Positions 55,999 to 64,000 of a DNA stretch of 64,000 nucleotides are shown here, one piece after another. The notes under the pieces were generated by a model. That model saw only the letters and a program-made list of their open reading frames with translations. It was not told the origin of the DNA and did no database searches. The stretch spans positions 35,211,807 through 35,275,806 of the forward strand of contig NC_087065.1 in NCBI RefSeq assembly GCF_963678635.1, given 5' to 3'. Position 1 is the first letter of the stretch. Each line of letters starts with the position of its first letter. Made by a program: the position numbers and the translations under genes. The DNA comes from Symsagittifera roscoffensis (lineage: Eukaryota; Xenacoelomorpha; Acoela; Convolutidae).

Positions 55999-57324
55999 TT
56001 GTCCGGGGAGTCGAGAAAATTCTCAGACAACTTGGAATATGATGTTGGGGAATCAGTCGGCTCAAGTGATGACTCGAGGCCCCAGTCCTGGGACAACACA
56101 TCTGAAACAACTTCCAATTCCGATATATCGGAGATCGCGACCCACTGCTTGTTGGTAGACTGGAAGCAGCGCGGGCTGGACCGAGAAATGCATCAGGATC
56201 CAGACAGGGACAGGTACACCTCAGATGAAGAGGGCACTGTGGTAGACAATGCCGCGGATGAGCTCGAGCTGATAGCAGTTTCGAAACGCCCCACCAGATT
56301 ACTACCACACGGTACAGTCGTTCGTACTAATCTGGAGCCCTCCGTTCAGGAAGCAACACCCTTGAAGAAGATATGGTGTGTTAAGTTGATGGACGATGCT
56401 CATGCTCCGGAAATAATGAGTGGGCAAATGATCGTGGCAAGGACGTATTTGAAAGCCAGGTACAGGCTGTCGGATATCCTAAGGGCTCAACGAAATGATA
56501 GAAAGACGAGCATTCTGAAGAGATGGATCGAGAATGGAGCACCTGACAAGGGAGACTTGGAAGAAGACAGCTACAAGATCTTGAAGCAATTCTACCTGAT
56601 GAGAAAAGACTTGTTGTACCTGAACAAGGACGGAATCGTAGCCTGTAAACGTAAAGAGGAGGACAAGGTCCTTTATAAATACAATTCGATAATGTTACCA
56701 CAGTTGTACCAGACCGAATTGCTCTTTCGTTCACATGATCAGATGGGCCATCAAGGCGTGGACAAAGTGTACAAGAGGATACAGAAACGATTCGAATGGC
56801 CGGGATTGAAGAAGGCTTGTGAGCAGTGGATCGCCGCATGCCTGTCATGTCAACAGGCGAAGGATCCCAGGAAACTAAGGTTCCCCCTACAGTCAATAGA
56901 GTCGTCGGGATTCAACGAAGTGGTGCAAATTGATCATCAGAAGATCTGCATGACAGCAACGGGCTATAATCAGGTGCTGGTAATGATCGACCATTTCACG
57001 AAATATTCGGAGGCAGCACCCTGCATGACAGCATCGGCGGAAGAAACATGCGATCATTTGATAAATGTGTGGATAGCGAGGCATGGCTGCCCCATCACAT
57101 TCCAATCGGAAAATGGCACAGCATTCGTGGGTGATCTCACGAGGGAGTTAATGAAAAGGTGGCAGGTAGCGCAGGCCCACTCGACCACTTATCACCCGCA
57201 AACGAATGGCCTAGTGGTATCCATGCTGAGAGTCTATTGCTCACGCTACATGGATGACTGGGACAAGCACTTGCCGCAAGTGATGGTGCTTACAACAGCA
57301 CGGAGCATTCCACCAGGGGAATAA
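55999..57324 (+). pseudogene. gypsy-type integrase, catalytically damaged
   Basis: An acidic N-terminal spacer precedes the HHCC zinc domain (H at 56733, then H, and CLSCQQAK near 56839). In the catalytic core, the first Asp is present (VVQIDHQKI). The second motif reads QSENGTAF, with Glu where Asp is expected. At the third, the catalytic Glu block expected between HPQTNGLV and SMLRVYCS is missing, as if a few codons were deleted in frame. Integration by this copy is therefore not expected. The frame stops at 57324 and continues after a short shift. Confidence 0.85.
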
Positions 57325-57614
57325 GTCCGCACATGATGCTAACGGGTCACGAAAAAGCGCTTCCATTGACGTTTTTCTACCCTGAATATGAAGGGAAGAG
57401 AACAGCACCGCAAACGTACGTGCGGGATGTCATTAGAAGACAGCAGGACCTAAATGACTTAGGCAGGAGGAACACGCAACAGGCGCAAATTAGACAAAAA
57501 CGGAGGTTTGATAAAAGAACAACCAATGCAAAAGCCTACTCAGTTGGCGACTACGTCTGGGTGTTCCAGGAAGTGGTTCCACCAAAAGGAACCAAGAAAT
57601 TATTAAAGAAATGA
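57325..57614 (+). pseudogene. integrase C-terminal part
   Basis: The segment encodes SPHMMLTGHEKALPLTFFYP, a helical RQQDLNDLGRRN block and VGDYVWVFQE, the usual region before the GPY/F module. It ends at an in-frame TGA (57612-57614) just before 'RGPFQITEV', where relatives carry a sense codon. The same frame continues downstream. Confidence 0.8.
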
Positions 57615-58550
57615 CGTGGTCCATTTCAGATAACAGAGGTGCACCAAGGAGGTCGTTTTTATCGATTGAGAACTGGAAGAGCAGCTCATTACGAAAACAT
57701 CAAACCACACAATGCCTCGTCAGAGGACTGGTGCATCCCAGCGGACATGCAAAATGGAGACTATTTGATAGTGGATCCTGCTTGCGAGGTGAATGAAAGG
57801 GGTACTCGCGACAAAAACGACGGGAATGAGGTGGTGGACGATTGCGACCTACCACTGGATCTGGAGTTGACCGAGCGAGTAGAGGTGGACGATGAAACTC
57901 TACCTTATGCCGAGGAAGACTGGGAATGCCCGGAACAAATTGAAATTGACAAAGGAATACAGCCTGACTTTCCTCTCACCATGGAAACACACCAGAGCAA
58001 GAGAGGAGAAAACGAGAAGAAATACAATCCGTACGGCGAGGATTTCGTCATAGACAGGATAGTTGTAAGTGATATGAGGGACTCGCGGGTAGGACTGGAC
58101 GAAGTGGCGGTTTTAGAAGAAATCGACTTGGTGAATGACATGGATCAGGATTGGATCGACGATCGATCAGAACCGGAAGTGGAGTTCGAACCAGAAACGG
58201 AACAGACTCATGAACAAGAACTAACGAACTTGCGGGTGCTCGAATGGCTCCATGATCTGTCGACAGATCCAAAAGAGACAATCCTGACGATTCAGGAAGT
58301 CGATAAAGACGGCATAAAATACGTCAGCCATGACAATACCGAGTTCAACTGGGTCGCCCCAGTTGGTCCTCTACGTGTTTCACAATCCAACCTCGATCTC
58401 CTAGACTTTGGGCGATCGACGGGGACGTCGATGGATATATTTGTCCGGGGAGTGGGGGTAGGACTCACCCACACCGAAAATCTGATCATTAAAAAATTTA
58501 AAATCGGCAAGAAAAACCGGAGAACTGGAGACGGAGGGCGAGAACGCTAA
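57615..58550 (+). pseudogene. GPY/F module and long acidic tail after integrase
   Basis: The frame reads RGPFQITEV..GGRFYRLRTG (the GPY/F integrase end), then about 270 acidic residues (many Asp/Glu runs) with no known fold. No chromodomain is seen. One extra A near 58500 shifts the frame, so the 303-codon frame ends in out-of-frame residues. In the second copy of this module (61732-63045) the same tail runs uninterrupted into the macro-like domain, so the tail and that domain belong to one protein. Confidence 0.7.
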
Positions 58551-59061
58551 AAAACCACCTTTTGGACAAATTTTTGAATCTTATTTTGACCTATCGAGCC
58601 ATTATTTAGACAATATCGTCATAACGGACAGCGATTTCATACTCACGGAACGCACATGCGCTATAGCGATAACCGCGGACGTAAGCTTCAAAACAGCACT
58701 AGCGGCTGATTTCAAAAGAGAGTATAAGAACATCGAGTTTTTATGGAAACAGAGGCCTGGTATGGGAGGGATGATAGCGCTGCCCCCTGTTGCATCACAG
58801 ATACCAGGGAAATATTTGTGTTTCCTGGTTACCAAGGCCACTGATAGGCAACATGTAGATCCAGAGAGCTTGGTATTGGCCTTGACTCGACTTAGGGATT
58901 TTCTGGTTGAGAGAGGAGTGACCTCTCTCTCATTACCAGTATATGATCCTAATAGGGGAAAGCTACATCCGAGAGAGTTGTACGCCCTTGTACATGTGAT
59001 ATTTTCAGAAACTGACATAGAGGTTTACTTACATAAAAAATACTATCTGAGCAGATGCTAG
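58510..59061 (+). pseudogene. macro-like domain, copy 1
   Basis: After the frameshift, coding runs uninterrupted to TAG at 59059-59061. The sequence reads as a diverged macro domain of the TARG1/Poa1 kind: CAIAITADVSFKTALAADFK (strand then helix), GGMIALPPVA, YLCFLVTKATDR (strand), SLVLALTRLRDFLVERGVTS, LSLPVY, and LHPRELYALVHVIFSETDIE then VYLH. Macro domains bind or remove ADP-ribose. The family's usual GAGIA loop is replaced by KTALA, and the GCG-LD loop by a PNRGKLH stretch. Both copies share this, so it is not random decay, and activity is doubtful. The fold assignment rests on my reading of the pattern, not on a search. Confidence 0.6.
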
Positions 59062-59510
59062 GAATTGCATTCGGCGATGAATGGTTTTTATTAAGTTCAC
59101 TTGATAGGAATTAGGGTCAGGTTTTAGGTACAATATTAGGGATTATGTTCGTATGTGATAGTGTAGGTGTGTGATGTTTATGTGTTATGTTATTGTTATG
59201 ATATAATTTATGTTTTGTGTCATAAAGACCTAAGATACTCCAGGTAGTCAAGGTGACAGCGCACATTCGTGCTACTCTGACAAAGGTAAAGGTGGACGAT
59301 CCACCCTGGTGCTAAATTTTAAATCAGAATTGAAAAAAGAAATTCAATGGAGAGTTTTAAAGAATTGATTGATATTGTATCCAAAAATGATGGTTCTAAG
59401 TCGCGACTTGTTTTTTAGATCTTGATTGATCAGAAATTGTTTATTGAATCCATTGAATCGAAACGACACAAGAAGACACTACACGACAGCAAGAATCAAC
59501 ACGATAAGAA
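59062..59510 (+). promoter_or_regulatory. spacer between macro and SGNH genes, conserved in both copies
   Basis: This non-coding stretch is nearly identical to 63046-63464. It contains TTTATGTTTTGTG..., ATACTCCAGGTAGTC (a possible splice acceptor for a subgenomic message) and a small perfect hairpin GGTGGA-cga-TCCACC at 59291-59305. The second copy lacks 14 bases near 59220. No promoter motif is definable. Confidence 0.4.
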
Positions 59511-61655
59511 ATGGGTGACACGAACGAACTCATGGAATTCCTCTCAGCGAGTCTAGGAGCGACTCTAGACGAGATCTATCAGCGGCTGATCGATTGTGAT
59601 TTCACACGAGAAGACCCGGGGTTGGCGATGTTTGTGGTCGCGCTCCTTAATGCACTAGGACGAGAGGGTCGAGGGAATCGCCCTACGGAAGTCGTGTTGA
59701 TGTTGGCCTTCGGTGAGTCCGGGACCGCCGAGAGAGGCCGAAACCGATTGATGAGATGGAGGCGTGGAGAAATGTCTGGCCACGACCTGGCTCGTGAGCC
59801 AGGACTAGGTGAGCAGAGGGACCACCGGCTAGGTGAGATGCCCTTACCAGTCCAACCGGCGCAGCCACTCATCGGAGCGAAGAGACAACGTGATGGGCCA
59901 GGCCCGTCACATTCGGTCGACTCTCCTACAGCTGCTCCTCCTTTGAAGAAAGTGAGAGTGAGCGAGATAGAGATCCAGACGTCAGAGACGATCGAGACGC
60001 TGGAAAAGAAGGAGAAAGATCAGAGCGAGCTGTGTGCCAAACTCCAGGAGTATAGGGCAATAGCTCGAGAGAGGGACGAATGGAAGAAGAAATACGAAGA
60101 TCTGCAGGTGGCTTATAAGGAGGATGAAATAAAGCACCTGAAGGAGCTGTATATGGCGAAGGTGAGCCAAGTGTCACCGGAAGTCCTGGCGAGCATGAGA
60201 TCCTCGGAGGGATCCAACGACACACGCCCCAGGACAACAGCGCAGGAGCTATGCGCATCGAGAGGACCTGAGGTTCTGGATTTGCGTGCATCAAGGGGGG
60301 CCGAGGCTCCTCAGCAGACACGACCGTCTGCTTCGAGTCAGAGGTTCACGATACCAGACCCTTCTGACACCTATCTAGCTCCTCAATTTCAGGAATCATT
60401 TAACCAAGTGGCCAGAGCTGCGATGGATGAGATCAACAGAGGCACTGAGCGGACACTGGTTAGGATCGTTCCTTCCCAACGTCGTGATCATTCATCAAAT
60501 AGCTCGGAGCGAACAACCCGCACGATAGCGTGTTCTGCGCCTGGTGGAGTCTTTGAGAAGTCTCGCGTCGTAGACATCAGGAAGAATCTGATGGCACGTC
60601 ATCAGTTCACGCAAGTGCCAGCCGAGCATCCTCGAGCCTGCCTGAATGACATGAGCTGGAACCCCGCCACGAACGACCAGGTAATTCCCCCAGGGAGTCG
60701 CCATTTGATCATTGGAGACAGTTTGGTGAGAGATCTGAATGAGATCTTCGTCTATGGTCAGACTACCATTCTGTCCTTTGGAGGAGCCTCAGTGGCTTAG
60801 GTCATCAAAATGATGGAGTTTCAGAGCAAGGATCATTTGGATACATTAATAATAATGCTGGGGACCAATGACGTCTCGAGAGCCCACGTGACTCCGGAGA
60901 ACAAGTGGGAACCTCTATTGGTGTGTCTCTTGAACGAATTGAAAGAAAAGTACAGACCCAAGCTCGTGATCCTGTGCACGATACCACCAAATCCTTTGGT
61001 GGGCACCATAGCTGCAGATTTCATGAATGGCAACGTGACGCGGTGGAATGAAATGACCCGCAGTCTGGTGAGAAACAACCCTGGCGAGTTGCGACTCCTG
61101 GATCTCGAAAATATGCTGCGCATGACTGACCACATCGCGCTCACTAAAGATGGAGTGCACTTCAATACCCAACGAGGGAGGCATTGGATTAATGATGTGT
61201 TTCAGACGCAATTGAGGGAAGCGGAGCAAGAGTCGAGGGCGACCGGTTCTTTGGCTCGGACCAATTCGACCGGAGGGAGTAGAATAAGGGCAACCGTGCC
61301 CGAATCCCTCGCCAACCGTCTAGGGCCCTTGGCAACGGAGACGGTTGGAGCCGCAACCGTCGCTCCGAGCTCAAACGTGAGAGACAGGCTAGGGACTGCT
61401 CCTCCTCCCAGGCCGCAATCGATTGAAAGCCGACTCGGCAGATCGGTGGAACAGAACAACAGGAATAACTCCCAGACCGCGTCTAGGAGGAACGATTCGC
61501 CTGCCACGACAAATCCTGCTTCGACAGCAGGACCGTCTACAAGTACCGTGCCAGCGGAGGGAATCGAACCAGACAGCAGGCTGCTTTGGAATAGATCAGA
61601 TCCTAGTCATTGGGGTCAATATAAGACGGACATGTCGGCGAAATTGAACATGAAT
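59511..61655 (+). pseudogene. SGNH/GDSL hydrolase with coiled coil, one stop
   Basis: From ATG at 59511, an N-terminal helical domain of about 110 residues is followed by a Pro/Ser-rich part, a strong coiled coil (about 155-225) and a disordered stretch. An SGNH hydrolase domain then carries all four family residues: Ser in LIIGDSLVRDL (GDS at 60714-60722), Gly in SFGGAS, Asn in LGTND (60858-60872) and His in DGVH (61149-61160). A single in-frame TAG (60798-60800) falls between the Gly and Asn blocks; the frame is otherwise open to the duplication junction at about 61655. SGNH enzymes hydrolyse esters. Similar esterase modules occur in ORF1 of CR1-type LINEs and, from memory, in some LTR elements. 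Its natural C-terminus is lost at the junction. Confidence 0.75.
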
Positions 61656-61731
61656 ACCTGCAAGAGCGGCTCATTACGAGAACATCAAACCACACAATGC
61701 CTCGTCAGAGGATTGGTGCATCCCAGCGGAC
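61656..61731 (+). other. tandem duplication junction
   Basis: The SGNH frame ends abruptly at 'KLNMNT'. From about 61661 the sequence matches 57676 onward (AAGAGC-GCTCATTACGA), that is, the GPY/F end of integrase. The SGNH frame runs on out of phase to 61772, so its last 38 or so codons are not SGNH sequence. Confidence 0.8.
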
Positions 61732-63045
61732 ATGCAAGAGGGAGATTATTTAATAGTGGATCCTGCTTGTGAAGTGAATGAAAGGGGTACTCGCGACAAG
61801 AACGACGGGAATGAGGTGGTGGACGATTGCGATCTACCACTGGATCTCGAGTTGACTGAGCGAGTAGAGGTGGACGATGAAACTCTACCCTATGCCGAAG
61901 AAGACTGGGATTGCCCGGAACAAACCGAAATTGACAAAGGAATAAAGCCTGACTTTCCTCTCACTATGGAAACACGCCAAAGCAAGAGAGGAAAAAACCA
62001 GAAGAAATACAATCCGTATGGCGAGGACTTCGTTGTAGACAGGATAGTAGTGAGTGATGTCATAGACTCGCTGGTGGGACTGGACGAAGTGGCGATGCTA
62101 GAAGAAATCGACCTTGTGAACGATATGGATCAAGATTGGATCGACGATCGATCAGAACCGGAAGTGGAGTTCGAACCAGAAGCGGAACAGACTCATGAGC
62201 AAGAACTAACAAACTTGCGCGTGCTCGAATGGCTCCATGATCTGCCGACAGATCCAAAAGAGACGATCCTGACGATTCAGGACGTCGATAGAGACGGCGT
62301 CAAATACATCAGTCATGACAATACCGAGTCCAACTGGGTCGCCCCAGATGGTCCTCTACGTGTTCCACAATCCAACCTCGGTCTCCTAGACTTTGGGCGA
62401 TCGACGGGGACGTCGATGGATATTTTTGTCCGGGGAGTGGGGGTAGGACTCACCCACACCGAAACCCTCATAATAAAAAAATTGAAATCGGCAAGAGAAA
62501 CCGGAGAACTAGAGACAGAGGGCGAGAATGCTAAGAAACCACCTTTTGGACGAATCTTTGAATCGTGTTTTGATCTACCGAACCATTATTCGAACAATAT
62601 CGTCATAACGGACAGCGATTTCATACTCACGGAACGCACGTGCGCCATAGCGATAACGGCGGATGTGAGCTTCAAAACAGCACTAGCAGCTGACTTTAAA
62701 AGAGAGTACAAGAAAATCGAGTTTTTGTGGAAACAGAGGCCTGGTGTAGGAGGAATGATAGCGTTGCTCCCTGTCGCATCACAGATACCAGGGAAATATT
62801 TGTGTTTTTTGGTTACGAAAGCTACTGATAGGCAACACGTGAATCCGGAGAGCTTGGTATTGGCCTTGACTCGACTTAGGGATTTCCTGGTTAAGAGAGG
62901 TGTGACCTCTCTCTCGTTACCAGTTTATCATCCCAACAGAGGGAAGCTACACCCGAGAGAGTTGTACGCTCTTGTACATGTGATATTTTCAGAGACTGAC
63001 ATAGAAATTTACTTACATAAAAATTACTATCTCAGCAGATGCTAG
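61732..63045 (+). CDS. acidic tail plus macro-like domain, intact copy 2
   Basis: An uninterrupted 437-codon frame from ATG (MQEGDYLIVD) to TAG. The coding match to copy 1 begins upstream of this ATG, so in the full element it is the C-terminal part of Pol, but the ATG would allow separate expression. Residues 1-270 are the acidic linker and about 287-430 the macro-like domain: ITADVSFKTALAADFK at 308-323, YLCFLVTK at 356-363, VTSLSLPVY at 391-399, and IFSETDIEIYLH at 418-429. Differences from copy 1 are frequent at third codon positions, while the protein stays similar, especially in the macro part. That suggests selection acted on the lineages leading to both copies. The typical GAGIA and GCG-LD loops are not conserved, so ADP-ribose binding remains to be shown. 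Confidence 0.7.
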   Translation: MQEGDYLIVDPACEVNERGTRDKNDGNEVVDDCDLPLDLELTERVEVDDETLPYAEEDWDCPEQTEIDKGIKPDFPLTMETRQSKRGKNQKKYNPYGEDFVVDRIVVSDVIDSLVGLDEVAMLEEIDLVNDMDQDWIDDRSEPEVEFEPEAEQTHEQELTNLRVLEWLHDLPTDPKETILTIQDVDRDGVKYISHDNTESNWVAPDGPLRVPQSNLGLLDFGRSTGTSMDIFVRGVGVGLTHTETLIIKKLKSARETGELETEGENAKKPPFGRIFESCFDLPNHYSNNIVITDSDFILTERTCAIAITADVSFKTALAADFKREYKKIEFLWKQRPGVGGMIALLPVASQIPGKYLCFLVTKATDRQHVNPESLVLALTRLRDFLVKRGVTSLSLPVYHPNRGKLHPRELYALVHVIFSETDIEIYLHKNYYLSRC

Positions 63046-63464
63046 GAATTGCATTCGGCGATGAATGGTTTTTATTAAGTTCACTTGATAGGAATTAGGG
63101 TCAGGTTTTAGGTACAATATTAGGGATTATGTTCGTATGTGATAGTGTAGGTGTGTGATGTTTATGTGTTATGTTATTGTTATGATATAATTTATGTTTT
63201 GTGAGGATACTCCAGGTAGTCAAGGTGACAGCGCTCAATTGTGCTACCTTGGCAAAAATGCAGGTGGACGATCCACCTTGGTGCTAAATTTTTAAATCAG
63301 AATTGAGAAGAGAATTTCAATGAAGAGTTTTAAAGATTTGAATGATGTTTTATCCAAAAATGACTTGTTTCTTAGATCTTGATTGATCAGAAATTGTTTA
63401 TTGAACTCATTGAATCAAACGAGCCGGAAGAAACTTCACGACACGAGAATCAACACGATAAGAA
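63046..63464 (+). promoter_or_regulatory. spacer before second SGNH gene
   Basis: This is the second copy of 59062-59510, with small deletions. The hairpin is one pair longer here, AGGTGGA-cga-TCCACCT (63262-63278), through compensating bases in the stem, and GAGGATACTCCAGGTAGTCAA is retained. Preservation of the stem despite changes around it hints at an RNA structure. Confidence 0.4.
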
Positions 63465-64000
63465 ATGGGTGATAAGAATGAATTAATGGAATTCCTCTCA
63501 GCGAGTCTAGACGAGATCTATCAGCGGCTGATCGATTGTGACTTTATACGAGAAGACCCGGGGCTGGCGATGTTTGTGGTCGCGCTCCTCAATGCGTTAG
63601 GACGAGAGGGTCGAGGGAATCGCCCTACAGAAGTGGTGTTGATGTTGGCCTTCGGTGAGTCCGGGACCGCCGAGAGAGGTCGAAACCGACTGATGAGATG
63701 GCGGCGTGGAGAAATGTCTGGCCACGACCTGGCTCGTGAGCAAAGACTAGGTGAACAGAGGGACCACCGGCTAGGTGAGATGCCCCTGCCGACCCAACCT
63801 GCGCAGCCGCTCATCGGAGCGAAAAGACAACGTGATGGGCCAGGCCCGTCACATTCAGTCGACTCTCCAACAGCTGCTCCTCCTCCGAAGAGAGTGAGGA
63901 TGAGCGAAATAGAGATACAGACGTCGGAGACGATTGAGACGTTGGAGAAGAAAGAGAAAGATCAGAGCGAGCTGTGTGCCAAACTCCAGGAGTATAGGGC
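63465..64000 (+). CDS. SGNH-type gene, copy 2, N-terminal part (runs off the window)
   Basis: ATG at 63465 starts MGDKNELMEF. The N-terminal domain is the same as in the gene at 59511, with a five-residue gap near residue 16, and is open to the window edge through the start of the coiled coil (SETIETLEKKEKDQ). The hydrolase domain lies beyond 64000, so it cannot be checked whether this copy lacks the stop seen in copy 1. Confidence 0.7.
   Translation, partial: MGDKNELMEFLSASLDEIYQRLIDCDFIREDPGLAMFVVALLNALGREGRGNRPTEVVLMLAFGESGTAERGRNRLMRWRRGEMSGHDLAREQRLGEQRDHRLGEMPLPTQPAQPLIGAKRQRDGPGPSHSVDSPTAAPPPKRVRMSEIEIQTSETIETLEKKEKDQSELCAKLQEYR

Noticed and set aside
59062-59510. LTR of the gypsy-type element
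   Set aside because: It is repeated at 63046-63464, but as part of the whole macro-SGNH duplication. It has no counterpart upstream of gag and is flanked by coding sequence on both sides.

Overview
The window is AT-rich metazoan nuclear DNA. The evidence is a spliced four-exon ferritin gene, CCCH-zinc-finger PARP genes of the PARP12/ZAP type, several retroelement classes, and many short inverted-repeat transposons. Gene density is low. The lineage cannot be fixed from the sequence: an AT-rich invertebrate fits, but I found no species-diagnostic feature.

Layout. (1) About 1-30,800 is mostly transposon-derived DNA around two intronless PARP-family genes: a 681-residue CCCH-WWE-PARP gene on the minus strand (3200-5245) and a 407-residue gene with four CCCH fingers plus PARP on the plus strand (19889-21112). 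A decayed copy of the second gene's 5' end lies at about 27034-27150. This part also holds several MITE-like families (two with clear 8-bp target-site duplications), an AT-palindrome array with a near-perfect 74-bp palindrome, and a 24-bp-stem hairpin. (2) 30,821-40,984 (minus) carries an endonuclease/exonuclease/phosphatase-family gene, then 215 bp downstream an H-type ferritin gene with four exons of 99, 147, 126 and 162 nt. Its second intron is GC-AG, and its 6-kb third intron contains a dead LINE and a tandem duplication. (3) 42,520-45,008 (minus) is a defective non-LTR retroelement (PHD finger, partial reverse transcriptase, R2-like nuclease domain) lacking the catalytic palm. (4) 45,200-64,000 is a large Ty3/gypsy-type element, much less AT-rich. 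A repeat-rich leader is followed by gag with two zinc knuckles, protease, RT, RNase H and integrase, all broken by several stops and frameshifts.

The most unusual part is the 3' end of that element. After the integrase comes an acidic tail and a domain that reads as a diverged macro (ADP-ribose-binding/hydrolase) fold of the TARG1/Poa1 type. A separate gene with a coiled coil and an SGNH/GDSL hydrolase follows. This macro-SGNH module is repeated in tandem (about 57,676-61,660 and 61,661 to beyond the window), and the second macro reading frame is fully open. A retroelement carrying a macro-like domain in the same window as PARP12/ZAP-like genes suggests a conflict over ADP-ribosylation. That link is inference: the macro domain lacks the usual loop motifs and the PARPs' activity is unknown.
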